NCBI RefSeq assembly: GCF_023206395.1
Contig: NZ_CP066150.1
Span: 1,302,001-1,366,000, forward strand
DNA length: 64,000 nt
DNA from: Vibrio sp. ED004
Lineage (GTDB): Bacteria; Pseudomonadota; Gammaproteobacteria; Enterobacterales; Vibrionaceae
Reading direction: 5' to 3'
Shown piece after piece: positions 17,735 through 27,467 of this stretch. How positions within the stretch are numbered: position 1 is the stretch's first letter; each line of letters starts with the position of its first letter. The translations under genes were made by a program, and so were the position numbers. The notes under the pieces are model-generated. The model had not been told where the DNA came from. It worked only from the letters and a program-made list of their open reading frames with translations, and made no database searches.

Positions 17735-18637
17735 CTACTTGTTCTTCTCACTGAGGAATGCCGTTAGTAAGTAGTCAATAAACACCTTTTTTCGTTTGGG
17801 CATGAGCTGTCTATCGGCGTACACCAAGCTTACCGAGACTTGTGGCATGTCGTATTCTGGCAACAAGTGCACCAACCGGCCTGATTTAAAATGTTCTCGA
17901 CAGATGAACTCAGGGAGCACTGCAAGCCCTAACCCATCGACACATGCTGTCAAACACGCGGTAATGGTATTCACCTTCAGTTGGCTTGGCAGCTCGATAT
18001 ACTCAGACTCCCCATCATCAAGCTGCAACTTCCATTTGGGTAAACGTGCCGCTTTATTCGAGACCTCAATCATACGAAATGGTGACTTGAGATCCTTGGG
18101 AGTCTTAATTTCACCAAATTGCTCTAAATATTTAGGGCTCGCGACCAATACACGCCCTGAAGTCGTCAAAAACCGAGACACCAAACTGGAGTCTGCCAAC
18201 TCACCGATTTGCGCGTAAAGATCGATGCCTTCACCAATAATATCGACTTCTCGGTTAGTCAGTTCCAAGTTCATCGTCACATTCGGGTATTCAAGTAAAA
18301 AACTATGGATGTATTTGGCGAGAACTTGATGTCCCAACTCGACAGGCAACACCACATTTAAAGGGCCACGAATCAGATCTTGATTAGCAGAAACCTCTAG
18401 CTCAGCTTGGTTCATAATCTCGTGCATTTGCATGCTCGACTGATAGAAGCGCTCACCTTCCGGTGTTAATACCAAACTTCGTGTCGAACGAGTGATCAAT
18501 CTCACACCTAGGTGCTGTTCTAGCTCAGCCAGTTTTCGACTGACGGTCGACTTCGTCATGTTCAACGCTTCAGCTGCGTGTGTAAAACTCCCACAATCAA
18601 CCACTTGTGTAAAAACAGTGACCGCATTTAAATCCAT
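17735..18637 (-). CDS. LysR family transcriptional regulator
   Basis: The 300-residue protein has an N-terminal winged helix (SFTHAAEALNMTKSTVSRKLAELEQHLGVRL, split here as residues about 17-47) and a C-terminal LysR substrate-binding domain. It is divergent from the HlyD/EmrB efflux genes across 128 bp, the standard arrangement for a LysR regulator controlling its neighbour. The inducer is unknown. Confidence 0.92.
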   Translation of the reverse strand: MDLNAVTVFTQVVDCGSFTHAAEALNMTKSTVSRKLAELEQHLGVRLITRSTRSLVLTPEGERFYQSSMQMHEIMNQAELEVSANQDLIRGPLNVVLPVELGHQVLAKYIHSFLLEYPNVTMNLELTNREVDIIGEGIDLYAQIGELADSSLVSRFLTTSGRVLVASPKYLEQFGEIKTPKDLKSPFRMIEVSNKAARLPKWKLQLDDGESEYIELPSQLKVNTITACLTACVDGLGLAVLPEFICREHFKSGRLVHLLPEYDMPQVSVSLVYADRQLMPKRKKVFIDYLLTAFLSEKNK

Positions 18638-18765
18638 CCGACCTCCACAAACTCGCCATTAGTAAGATTTTTGCAACAGTGTTTCCCTTTTTTCCTATCT
18701 TATCAATCAATGACTTTCATTTACAATTCGTTACATCTAAATAAAAACAAAATGAGAAAATAGAA

Positions 18766-19830
18766 ATGACAGAGAACAACAACGCTTCGCAATCAGTAAG
18801 CACAAAAAAACGTAAAAAAGCACCGCTTATTGCTACTGCGATCATGCTGTCATTAGGTTTAGCTGGCGCTGGATATTGGTATGGCTACGGCCAGTATTTT
18901 GAATCGACCGATAACGCCTACTTACAAGGCGACATCACCAATATTAGCCCTAAAGTGTCTGGCTATATTGTTAAGTCTTACGTGAGTGATAACCAATCGG
19001 TGAAAGAAGGCGACTTATTGGTTCAAATTGATGACCGTGATTACCAAGCCGCCCTTGCTCAAGCTAATGCCCATTTATCCGTCGTACAATCCGACGTAAA
19101 GAACTTAATCGCTCAACAGACGTTACAACGTAGCAAAATTAACCAAGCAGAAAGTGGTGTCGATTCCGCAGAAGCGGAATATGAACGTGCTATCCAACAA
19201 GTACAGCGCTCTCGCAGCTTGTTGAAACGCAATTACGCTTCTCAAGATGAAGTCGATAGCATGGTTGCTCAACAAAAAGTGACACTTGCTGACTTAGAAG
19301 AAGCGAAAGCCAACCTGGTCGCTACCAATGACCAACTGATCGTTATTGCGAGCGAAATTGAGCAAGCCAAAGCCTCAGTAACAGAAGCGCAAGCACAACA
19401 AGATCAAGCACAACTCAACCTAGATTACACCAAAGTCTACGCTCCTACTGATGGCGTCATTGGTAAGCGCAGTGTGCGTGAAGGTTTATTGATTCAAGCT
19501 GGTGCTCCGCTTATGAGTTTAGTGCCTAACAACCAAGTATGGATTGAGGCAAACTTCAAAGAGACACAGCTAAGTGGCATTCACAAAGGTCAAACCGTTG
19601 AAGTTGAACTAGACGCTTTTCCAGGTCAGCCACTTGAAGGCGTGGTAGACAGTTTCTCCCCTGCTACTGGCGCTAAGTTCGCGCTGCTGCCACCTGAGAA
19701 TGCGACAGGTAACTTCACCAAAATCGTTCAACGTGTGCCTGTGAAAATCACCATTCCAGATCAGCAAGAGTTGAAAGGTCGATTGCTTCCGGGTTTGTCT
19801 GTGGTTGCGACCATCGATAAACGAGGCTAG
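18766..19830 (+). CDS. EmrA-type membrane-fusion subunit of an efflux pump
   Basis: This 354-residue HlyD/EmrA-type periplasmic adaptor has one N-terminal membrane helix (about 20-42), a split biotinyl-lipoyl domain (VSGYIVKSYVSDNQSVKEGD... and YAPTDGVIGKRSV), a long Gln/Ala-rich coiled-coil hairpin (about 100-210) and a beta-barrel. It links the MFS pump encoded next to an outer-membrane channel; no TolC gene is adjacent, so it probably uses one encoded elsewhere. It is separated from the pump gene by 3 nt. Confidence 0.92.
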   Translation: MTENNNASQSVSTKKRKKAPLIATAIMLSLGLAGAGYWYGYGQYFESTDNAYLQGDITNISPKVSGYIVKSYVSDNQSVKEGDLLVQIDDRDYQAALAQANAHLSVVQSDVKNLIAQQTLQRSKINQAESGVDSAEAEYERAIQQVQRSRSLLKRNYASQDEVDSMVAQQKVTLADLEEAKANLVATNDQLIVIASEIEQAKASVTEAQAQQDQAQLNLDYTKVYAPTDGVIGKRSVREGLLIQAGAPLMSLVPNNQVWIEANFKETQLSGIHKGQTVEVELDAFPGQPLEGVVDSFSPATGAKFALLPPENATGNFTKIVQRVPVKITIPDQQELKGRLLPGLSVVATIDKRG

Positions 19831-19833
19831 ACC

Positions 19834-21384
19834 ATGAGTAGCGCTGGTGTTGTCACCTCAACTCATGATGAGGACAAAGTATCAACTCGCCATTGGATCG
19901 CCCTATTCGGCGGTTTGATTGGTGCGTTTATGGCGATCTTGGATATCCAGATCACCAACTCCTCTCTTAAAGATATTCAAGGTGCCTTGTCTGCAACTTT
20001 GGATGAAAGTTCATGGATCTCCACGTCATATCTAGTCGCAGAAATGATCGCCATTCCACTCAGTGGTTGGCTTTCAAAAGCGCTCGGTAAGCGTCGTTAT
20101 CTCACGTGGACCACGGCAATCTTTACCATTTCATCTCTGCTGTGTTCTTTCTCGTGGAACATGACGTCGATGATCGTGTTCCGTGCGATGCAAGGTTTTA
20201 GTGGTGGTGCATTAATCCCACTCGCTTTCTCCTTGGTCATTCAACTATTGCCTATCAACAAACGCGCAGTCGGCATGGCGCTGTTTGGTGTTACCGCGAC
20301 GTTTGCTCCGTCTATTGGCCCAACGTTTGGTGGTTGGTTGACCGAGAACTTCTCGTGGCACTATATTTTTTACATCAATATTCCGCCCGCTCTGCTCGTG
20401 ATCACCATGATCCGCTATGGCTTAGACGATGAAAAACTCGACCTTGGTACGCTAAAAAAAGCCGACTGGTTCGGTATTGCGACCATGGCACTAGGTTTAG
20501 GTTGTTTGGAAGTCGTGTTAGAAGAAGGCAACCGTGAAGAATGGTTTAGCTCAAGCTTTATCGTTGGTTTGAGTATTGTGTCTGCAGTGAGCTTGGTTTA
20601 CTTCGTGATAAACGAGTTACAACACAAGAAGCCACTGGTGAATTTGCGGCTATTGCGAGAACCGCAGTTTGCGATGTCTTGTATCGCCTATCTGATTTTA
20701 GGGATGGCGTTGCTCGGATCTATCTATGTATTGCCGCTGTATTTAACGCAAATTCAGCAATACAACGCGATGGAGATTGGTGAAGTTCTGATGTGGATGG
20801 GTTTTCCTCAGCTACTGATATTTCCAATCGTGCCTAAACTGACCCAAATCATTAAGCCCAAATACTTGGTGACCTTTGGCTTCGCGATGTTTGGTTTCAG
20901 TTGTTACGTGAACACCCACATGACGATTGATTTTGGTGGTCAGCAGTTGATTTTATCTATGCTTCTGCGCGCTATTGGCAGCCCATTTATTATGGTTCCG
21001 TTGTCTTTGGTTGCCATGAAGAACATCAGCAAAATGGACACTCCGGACGCTTCGACTTTAACCAACGTAATGCGCAACCTAGGTGGTGCGTTCAGCATTG
21101 CAATTATCGCGACGCTACTGGATAACAAAACTCGTGAGCATCTTGCACATATTAAAGAGTCGCTACCTTCAGTGAGTCAATTAGGTTGGCAAACACTCAA
21201 AGATCAGCAAGCGTTCTTTATTCAATCAGGCAGTGATGCCGCGACAGCGATGCAACAAGCGCAAGCTAGCCTGTTAGGAACCATGCAACGTGACGCCGCT
21301 ATCATGGCTTATAACGATGTGTTCTTGATGATGACGGTATTCTTGGCTCTAGCTGCAGTATTGATATTGACTATGAGGGATTAA
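19834..21384 (+). CDS. EmrB/QacA-type (DHA2) drug efflux permease
   Basis: The 516-residue protein has about 14 membrane segments and the DHA2 motifs DIQITNSSLKDIQ (helix 1) and LSKALGKRRYL (loop 2-3 motif A). It is the proton-driven pump of a tripartite efflux system with the adaptor upstream. Substrates are probably hydrophobic toxicants, as in other EmrB systems, but cannot be named. The pair is likely controlled by the divergent LysR regulator. Confidence 0.93.
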   Translation: MSSAGVVTSTHDEDKVSTRHWIALFGGLIGAFMAILDIQITNSSLKDIQGALSATLDESSWISTSYLVAEMIAIPLSGWLSKALGKRRYLTWTTAIFTISSLLCSFSWNMTSMIVFRAMQGFSGGALIPLAFSLVIQLLPINKRAVGMALFGVTATFAPSIGPTFGGWLTENFSWHYIFYINIPPALLVITMIRYGLDDEKLDLGTLKKADWFGIATMALGLGCLEVVLEEGNREEWFSSSFIVGLSIVSAVSLVYFVINELQHKKPLVNLRLLREPQFAMSCIAYLILGMALLGSIYVLPLYLTQIQQYNAMEIGEVLMWMGFPQLLIFPIVPKLTQIIKPKYLVTFGFAMFGFSCYVNTHMTIDFGGQQLILSMLLRAIGSPFIMVPLSLVAMKNISKMDTPDASTLTNVMRNLGGAFSIAIIATLLDNKTREHLAHIKESLPSVSQLGWQTLKDQQAFFIQSGSDAATAMQQAQASLLGTMQRDAAIMAYNDVFLMMTVFLALAAVLILTMRD

Positions 21385-21428
21385 ACCTAAAATCAATGTC
21401 ATCCTAGATTTAACCATGCAAAAATATG

Positions 21429-21460
21429 AAGCCCGATAACCAATCAGTTACCGAGCTTTT
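21429..21460. terminator. Terminator between convergent genes
   Basis: AAGC-CG-TAAC/GTTA-CG-GCTT stem with small internal mismatches around CAATCA, followed by TTTT on the plus strand and AT-rich sequence on the minus strand. It serves the efflux operon and probably the opposite transcript as well. Confidence 0.7.
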
Positions 21461-21494
21461 ATTGTTTGAATTGCCGTTTCTTAAGAGAAAACAG

Positions 21495-21905
21495 TTAGTA
21501 CTTAAACAGTACTTTTACATCACCGCTCAACGCAGATTCGTCAACATAACCAATAGCATTGGCGTTTGAAGAAACGTGATTAATAACGGCGCTGTAATCT
21601 GCAACTTGAACCGGGGCTTCTGCTTTACCAGTAAACACCAAGCGAGCCCACGCTGATTGCAGTTGAGATTCAGAGCGTCCCGTTGCTACTTCATGGAAAG
21701 CAATACGACCAGCAGCACCATCCACAAGCTCTACGATTTGCGCTTTGCTACCATTACCCAGTTGGTTTGATTTACCCATGAATAATTTTTTCACATCCGC
21801 GCTCGATAAAGCATCAACACCTGCGCTATTACCGATAACAACCATACCTGCAGAAGCATTAAACGAAATGAATGTTGCCGCCATAAGCGTTAGTAACTTT
21901 TTCAT
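21495..21905 (-). CDS. Small PstS-like periplasmic binding-domain protein
   Basis: The 136-residue protein has a signal peptide (cleavage near SA|GM) and one lobe-like segment of the phosphate-binding-protein superfamily (LSSADVKKLFMGKS ... WARLVFTGK ... NAIGYVDE). It is about half the size of a true PstS, so it may be a ligand-recognition accessory rather than a transporter part. It lies 9 nt after the porin gene and in the same unit as a chemoreceptor. A paralogue at 60806-61282 sits beside a hybrid kinase and a related porin. The ligand is unknown. Confidence 0.75.
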   Translation of the reverse strand: MKKLLTLMAATFISFNASAGMVVIGNSAGVDALSSADVKKLFMGKSNQLGNGSKAQIVELVDGAAGRIAFHEVATGRSESQLQSAWARLVFTGKAEAPVQVADYSAVINHVSSNANAIGYVDESALSGDVKVLFKY

Positions 21906-21914
21906 ACTGATACC

Positions 21915-23051
21915 TTAGAATACGAAGTCTAATTTAGCTGAATACAAGATTGAATCATCTTCAAAGAAATTGCCCGTTGCGACGAATGGATTTGCGGTAG
22001 TTTCTATATTCTCTTGGAAGCCACCACTGGTACCTTTGTAATCAACATAAGTCACATCGACTTTAAGCGACATGTTCTTAGCAAAGTCCCAGCGAGAACC
22101 AACTGCATAAGACAATCTCTCGTAGTTCATTGCTTCTCTTAGAGATGAAGAAGGTAGATTCACACGCTCTTCGTTATCTGTTGTTTCGACCCAGTTAACA
22201 GTAAAGTACGGGGTAAACTCATTCACCCTATAACCAATCAATGTTGAGATAGATTGGTAATCATAAAACTCACCATCAAGCTGTACATCCGCACCTTCGA
22301 TGTTTGCGATTAAATCACCGTTATCATATTGCGCACCAAGTGAAATAAACTGGCCGTCTTTGCTATCCAACATCTCAGCCATTTGGCAGTAAGGATCAGA
22401 AGATGTCTTAAAATCACAAGATGGATTTGATTCAGCAACAAAGTAAGAACCACGGAATGTGAAATCGTTGACGTTCCAGTTAGCACTTAAACCCATCAAT
22501 TTATCGAGCTTAACTTCACCAACCATCGAATCATCTTCATCGATCGTGCCGACACCCACAACAGGTTGAATCAGTAAGCTTGAATTTTCTAACTCCACAG
22601 GGATCAATAAATCAACTCCGGTGTAGTTTTTTAGAACGATGTTTTCATATAGCTCTTGAGACGGGCGAATCATAGGGTATGCGTAACCTAGATCTGTATA
22701 GTCAGAATAGAAAAACAGAGGCAAACGCAACTTACCAGCGCGAGCTGTAAAACTGTCAAAGTCGTATGATGCATAGGCCATCTCGATCTTTGGTTCATAA
22801 TCATAGCGGCTGTTCGCAACGATCTGAGTAACGAATTTCGCTCTCTCATTCACCTGGAAGTCAAACTGAAGGCCAGCAAGCGTTTCTTGCTCCCACTGAA
22901 GGTTTTCACTCGTGTACCCCGCATAATTAACATCATTATTCGCTTTGCCGATACCTACGGAACCAAAACCACTGATATTAATATCTTCCATACTTGCAGC
23001 ATTAGCACCACAAGCAACACTTACTAGAGCAGCAATTACTGTCTTTTTCAT
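21915..23051 (-). CDS. Outer-membrane porin-like beta-barrel protein
   Basis: The 378-residue protein has a signal peptide (cleavage near ANA|AS), then alternating beta strands and a final Phe (KLDFVF), the outer-membrane barrel signature. GKLRLPLFFYSDYTDLGYAY is shared almost word for word with the porin at 61284 (GRLRLPLFLASEYYYVGQAY). The start is taken at 23051, where GGAG lies 6 nt upstream, rather than the ATG at 23063 that overlaps that site. It is encoded between the chemoreceptor and the PstS-like protein. Confidence 0.82.
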   Translation of the reverse strand: MKKTVIAALVSVACGANAASMEDINISGFGSVGIGKANNDVNYAGYTSENLQWEQETLAGLQFDFQVNERAKFVTQIVANSRYDYEPKIEMAYASYDFDSFTARAGKLRLPLFFYSDYTDLGYAYPMIRPSQELYENIVLKNYTGVDLLIPVELENSSLLIQPVVGVGTIDEDDSMVGEVKLDKLMGLSANWNVNDFTFRGSYFVAESNPSCDFKTSSDPYCQMAEMLDSKDGQFISLGAQYDNGDLIANIEGADVQLDGEFYDYQSISTLIGYRVNEFTPYFTVNWVETTDNEERVNLPSSSLREAMNYERLSYAVGSRWDFAKNMSLKVDVTYVDYKGTSGGFQENIETTANPFVATGNFFEDDSILYSAKLDFVF

Positions 23052-23112
23052 AACGAACTCCACAGTTATGTTTTCATTTTTATAATTAGTAGCCCCAAAT
23101 TCGAGGCAAACT

Positions 23113-23167
23113 CCCGCTGTCTTTCTTGGTTAAAATCAAGAAAAACGTGACTTAAAAAAACAGCGGG
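23113..23167 (-). terminator. Nested hairpin between the chemoreceptor and porin genes
   Basis: Outer arms CCCGCTGT/ACAGCGGG and inner arms TTTCTTG/CAAGAAA, with a seven-T run on the minus strand. It follows the chemoreceptor stop codon by 15 nt and may end or attenuate that transcript before the porin and binding-protein genes. Confidence 0.6.
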
Positions 23168-23182
23168 AAGAATTGAGGAAAG

Positions 23183-24796
23183 TTAACGAATCTTAAAATG
23201 ACCCGTTAATTCAGTTAGGTTTCGCGTGATTTTTTGAATATCTTGAGCAACAGAATCAACTTGTTGAACGCTATCTGTCGTACCTTCAGCCATATCACGT
23301 ATATCAGTGACAAAAGTTTCGATTCGAGAAGACGTTTGTTCTTGTTCTTCAGTCGCAGACGCAATGCTGTCATTACGTTGGCTAATATCCATAACATCAT
23401 TAGTGATCTGAATGAGAGACTTCTCTGCAACTAACGATTGTTCAACACAATTTTCAGCTTTAATTGCGCTTTCGGAGATGATTTTCGACGCCATTTTCGC
23501 TTGCTCTTGTAGCTGAGAAAGCACTGACTGAATCTCTTGTGTAGAGCTTTGTGTCCTTGAAGCCAACGTGCGAACTTCGTCAGCGACCACTGCAAATCCT
23601 CTACCTTGCTCGCCAGCTCTAGCCGCCTCGATTGCCGCATTAAGAGCCAACAAGTTGGTTTGTTCGGCAATCGCACTAATTGAATCCAATATTGACCCTG
23701 CACTTTGAGTGTTTGTATCCAACTGACCTACAACTTGAGAAGCTTGTCGTACATCGCTAGTCAGCTCTTGTACCGCGAGAATAGTGCTTTTTACTTGAGA
23801 CTCACCCATCGAAGCTTGTTCACTTGCACTGGTGGCAGATAAAGATGCGTCATTGGCATTCACGGCAATGTCTTTTGCCGCCATGAATAGCTGTTGTAAT
23901 GATTGGGATACTTCTTCAATTGCCAAATGTTGATTCTTTGACAATGTGCGAGTGTTTTGGCTTGTACTAACTAAAAAACGCGATATAGAGTCTAGTTCGA
24001 CAACGTTTTCTATGGTCTCTGACACATTACGCTGTAAATGAGAAACGAAAGAGTTGAACGAATCAACCAGAGGCTTTAGTTCGTCATTTTTTGCATGTAC
24101 CAGGCGAACCGTTAAATCCCCCTCACCTTCGGCAATGTCTCTCATTTTGTCACTGATGTTCGCCAAATCTTTACGAATAGCATGCACAACGAACCATCCA
24201 AACAAACACAGTGCAATCAACGCCGTGATGCCAAGCACTGTCATTATTTTGTTTGAACTAAGGTTATTTTCCTCAAGTACCGTGACTGAGTTTTCAAAAT
24301 CTGAGATTCGAGCTTCCGAGAAGTGGTTTATATCTTGGGTAAGCACTTCAAGCATGTCGCTATTTTGCTTGGCTAGTTTACCAACCTCTATCAATGACAG
24401 ATCTCCATCGATCATGCCTTTAGCAATGCGATGTGCTAACTCAAAATATGTCGTGGTATTTTTCTGAAGTTCTATGATTGAATATTTGATTGATGGGTCT
24501 AATTCTACCTGCATCTGAAAGTTAGCTACTATTTCCTTGTAGGTAGCAGCATTCATTTGAAGTAGTTCTTCGTCACCTAACGTGACGGCTAAATTAAATC
24601 GTTCGGCCAATTGAGAGATTAACACTCTGTTCATTGACGACGAATCCATGATTGGATAAAGAACTTTATCGATTCGATTTACTTGTTCGTTGTTATTACT
24701 TAAGGCCCCCTCGCCCACAAACAAAATACTACTGAAACCAGCAAAAGAGAAAAGGCACAATGCCAGAACTTTATTTTTTATAGAAAGCGAAAACAT
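23183..24796 (-). CDS. Methyl-accepting chemotaxis protein
   Basis: The 537-residue receptor has two membrane helices (about 9-29 and 186-206) around a helical periplasmic sensor domain. A HAMP domain (about 208-262) and the long signalling coiled coil follow, with the conserved hairpin tip [15 protein letters not shown]. It reports to the CheA/CheW flagellar chemotaxis complex. It is transcribed toward a porin and a small PstS-like protein, which suggests that these sense or admit the same solute. An AAGGA site supports the ATG at 24796. Confidence 0.94.
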   Translation of the reverse strand: MFSLSIKNKVLALCLFSFAGFSSILFVGEGALSNNNEQVNRIDKVLYPIMDSSSMNRVLISQLAERFNLAVTLGDEELLQMNAATYKEIVANFQMQVELDPSIKYSIIELQKNTTTYFELAHRIAKGMIDGDLSLIEVGKLAKQNSDMLEVLTQDINHFSEARISDFENSVTVLEENNLSSNKIMTVLGITALIALCLFGWFVVHAIRKDLANISDKMRDIAEGEGDLTVRLVHAKNDELKPLVDSFNSFVSHLQRNVSETIENVVELDSISRFLVSTSQNTRTLSKNQHLAIEEVSQSLQQLFMAAKDIAVNANDASLSATSASEQASMGESQVKSTILAVQELTSDVRQASQVVGQLDTNTQSAGSILDSISAIAEQTNLLALNAAIEAARAGEQGRGFAVVADEVRTLASRTQSSTQEIQSVLSQLQEQAKMASKIISESAIKAENCVEQSLVAEKSLIQITNDVMDISQRNDSIASATEEQEQTSSRIETFVTDIRDMAEGTTDSVQQVDSVAQDIQKITRNLTELTGHFKIR

Positions 24797-25140
24797 GAAA
24801 CATCCTTATAAACGGAATAATATACCGTCGTTTATCTATAAGAATACTTTTAAGGTCAGCCGCCCACAATTCAAATTTAATATGATTACAATAAATAATT
24901 TCGATTAAATACATAAATACGGTAAATCACAAATGTTTCAAATCTACTCCCTCAAATGCGATTAATCTTATTCCACGCTCTGTGGTACAACAAGCCAAGA
25001 ACCTAGCCTAATGGTTTATCTTTAACTCCCAAAAATCTAATGAACAACAAAGAGTTAAACCTCAAGCAATTTATGGTACGCAACCTTGACAATGTACAAC
25101 CTGACACCTAAATTAAAAATAACATTTGGTATTGAGGAAA
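24797..25140. other. Divergent promoter region, chemoreceptor versus receiver-TPR gene
   Basis: This AT-rich 344-bp gap lies between divergent genes. The plus-strand promoter candidate is listed separately at 25086-25114; the minus-strand promoter was not located. Confidence 0.55.
25086..25114 (+). promoter_or_regulatory. Candidate sigma-70 promoter of the receiver-TPR gene
   Basis: Perfect -35 box TTGACA (25086-25091), 17-nt spacer and -10-like TAAATT (25109-25114), 26 nt before the ATG at 25141. Confidence 0.5.
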
Positions 25141-26730
25141 ATGGATTTGACCTTACCACCAGACCTACGGGTTTTGATTGTCGACGACTCTAAAAGTGCA
25201 ACGATACTTATCAAGCAACAATTGGCGAGCCTTGGCATTTCGCGCGACTGCATCTTTATTGCAACCGATTATCGACAAGCCATAAAAGCGGTCGAGACGC
25301 ACTCTTTTCACGTTCTCCTCATTGATTACCACTTAGAGCAATCATTCACAGGGTTTGAGTTGTTGGGCATTCTTTACCGAAATCGACTTATCGATCATAC
25401 GGTTGCGACTATTCTACTTTCTGGCGATATGCGTCAGGAAACAGTTCTAACCGCCCTATCCGGCGAAGCGCATCATTTCATTTCTAAGCCGATTCACACT
25501 CAATCGTTGGGTAAGAAAGTCCAGAACGCAGTGTTTGAATCTCAGCAAATTGATCAACTAAACCGCCTCTACCCAATAAACACACCTGAAGTGCTTAATC
25601 AGGCGCTAGCGATTCCTAATAACCAAGTGAACGTACAATTCGAAGCGACACTGATCGAGCACTTAATCGCGGGTAAAAAGTGGGACTTGCTTTCAAATGT
25701 CCTCACGACTTCGAAAACAAAAATGCACCCGACAAAGTTGGTTGCAGAGGCATTGATTTTAGACAGCTTAGGTAAACCGAACCTAGCGATAGAAAAACTG
25801 CACAATTACTTGATTGTTCAGCCATTGTCACTAAACGTGATTGATTGCTTAAGCTGCATCTATGAAAAACATAAGATGTTGCTGCCAGCGCTTAAGCTGG
25901 CAATACGAGCATTTGAAATGACGCCGAGCATCAGCCATCGCGCAATCAGAGCGATCGACTTGGCCGAGAACGTCGATAATACGCACATGTTGATTAAGCT
26001 TGGGGAAATGTACGCGACCCACATTTCGTCTGCCGATATTGATGTGATTAATTCGATTGGCACGCACTACGACTCTTTAAAAGCGACCTACCAACGAGAA
26101 ACTCAGACAAGTAACAAACGTATGTTGCTTGAGCACGCCAACCAATTCACTGAGTTAGTGAATTTAAAGCTCCCCGCAAAGCTACAACAACAAGTTTTAG
26201 CCAGCCTTGCCCTGTTCCAGAGCAGTATATTGCTGATAGAAAACAGCCCATTGGTTGCCCACAAAAAAGTGATACGAGCAACCAAGCTGTTATCGAATCA
26301 TTTTTTCAACCAACCGACTTCGCTGCTAGCTCAACTGTTGCCGTTGCTTAGTCACTTTGGCGAATACTCGTTGTACCATCTTGTAGCGGAATGCCTCAAA
26401 TCTCGTGGTGAGCCAGTACAAGAACAACTGGCGTCAAACACAGCCGACCCGTCCACTTGCATCAATATCGGAAATTCGGGGTCGATCCAAGAATTAAAAG
26501 ATTACATTCACAATTACCCTTATTCAGTCGCCGCTAAGCTTGACTATCTATATGCCGTCAATAACGCTCACATAGAAGTAAACCTTAGCGACGAATACGT
26601 AGAAGAACTGACACAGCTAGAACTTCCACCAAGATGGAACCAATGGATCAGTGATTCATCAAGGTATGGTTTTTCCACTAAGCCACCTAGCCCATTCTCA
26701 ACAAGCAGCCGACAGGAGTCTATATGCTAG
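25141..26730 (+). CDS. Response regulator with C-terminal TPR-like region
   Basis: The 529-residue cytoplasmic protein has an N-terminal CheY-type receiver (IVDDS start, phosphoacceptor in LLIDYHLE, Lys in ISKPI) followed by about 390 residues of helical, TPR-like repeats (for example NLAIEKLHNYLIVQPLSLNVIDCLSCIY, split across about 205-232). It has no DNA-binding or enzymatic output domain, so it probably acts through protein binding. GAGG supports the ATG at 25141. Its 3' end overlaps the HPt gene by 7 nt (ATGCTAG), so the two are translated together and may form a phosphotransfer pair. Confidence 0.85.
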   Translation: MDLTLPPDLRVLIVDDSKSATILIKQQLASLGISRDCIFIATDYRQAIKAVETHSFHVLLIDYHLEQSFTGFELLGILYRNRLIDHTVATILLSGDMRQETVLTALSGEAHHFISKPIHTQSLGKKVQNAVFESQQIDQLNRLYPINTPEVLNQALAIPNNQVNVQFEATLIEHLIAGKKWDLLSNVLTTSKTKMHPTKLVAEALILDSLGKPNLAIEKLHNYLIVQPLSLNVIDCLSCIYEKHKMLLPALKLAIRAFEMTPSISHRAIRAIDLAENVDNTHMLIKLGEMYATHISSADIDVINSIGTHYDSLKATYQRETQTSNKRMLLEHANQFTELVNLKLPAKLQQQVLASLALFQSSILLIENSPLVAHKKVIRATKLLSNHFFNQPTSLLAQLLPLLSHFGEYSLYHLVAECLKSRGEPVQEQLASNTADPSTCINIGNSGSIQELKDYIHNYPYSVAAKLDYLYAVNNAHIEVNLSDEYVEELTQLELPPRWNQWISDSSRYGFSTKPPSPFSTSSRQESIC

Positions 26731-27056
26731 ATTTTGATGCTTTAAATGCCTACTTAGATAATGACAGAGAAGTGATTTACGCTGTGCTGTCAACTTACCA
26801 AGAAGACCATGGCAATTCACTCGAAGAGATAGAAGAATTAGTACAACAACAAGATTGGGGCAAGCTTCATTTCACTGTGCATACCTTGAAAGGCATATTA
26901 GCCAGCTTTGGCGAAGAGACTGCTACTGTGGCCTTAGAAAGAGTAGAACAAAACACACTAAATAAGCTCGCGCCGCAAGATGATGATCTTTCTGTTATCT
27001 ACAGCGAAATGAAGATCATTAACCAACAAATCGATGAGGTTCTTAGCACTTATTAG
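26724..27056 (+). CDS. HPt phosphotransfer protein
   Basis: The 110-residue helical-bundle protein has the HPt motif VHTLKGILASFG; His52 is the expected phosphorylated residue. It overlaps the receiver-TPR gene. It may take part in phosphotransfer to that receiver. The hybrid kinase at 57581 has two receivers and no HPt domain of its own, so it is a possible donor, although that pairing is speculative. Confidence 0.88.
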   Translation: MLDFDALNAYLDNDREVIYAVLSTYQEDHGNSLEEIEELVQQQDWGKLHFTVHTLKGILASFGEETATVALERVEQNTLNKLAPQDDDLSVIYSEMKIINQQIDEVLSTY

Positions 27057-27467
27057 TCGATAGAATTAAGACTTTCGTGGCGATACTGAATAGCAAAAAC
27101 AGCTGAAAGAGTTGAGGTGCTTAGAAACATTGAACCTCAACTCTTGCCATTTTCTTCATCACTTTCCTTGTCAATTATATAGCCACTCCACACCTATAAA
27201 TTCATGACATTTATCTAGATAAACCGATGCATAAGACAGGCTTTGTAAACCCGCTATGTTGATGTTTTAAATAAAAAACCAACCCAATTGATGAGATGCA
27301 AAAAGGTTAAATATTTGTAGATATTTTTGTGACATAAACATACAGGATTGCATTTTATTTGTTGGTAAAGAAGAAACTGTAATCTACACTCTAATGAACC
27401 AAGCGTTAATCACTTGGTGGCATAACAATAAAATAAAACGTTCAGTCGGCTAGATAAGGACAAGGAT
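27057..27467. other. Intergenic region upstream of the sigma factor gene
   Basis: The 411-bp gap starts with the HPt-operon terminator. The rest is AT-rich and should contain the promoter of the sigma-factor gene. No convincing promoter, ORF or RNA gene was identified. Confidence 0.5.
27107..27155 (+). terminator. Terminator of the receiver-HPt operon
   Basis: Perfect 12-bp arms AAGAGTTGAGGT (27107-27118) and ACCTCAACTCTT (27134-27145), with a T-rich tail, 50 nt after the HPt stop codon. Confidence 0.75.

Noticed and set aside
18766..21384. Efflux pair as a second type I secretion system
   Set aside because: The second protein is a 14-helix MFS permease, not an ABC transporter, so it is a drug efflux pump.
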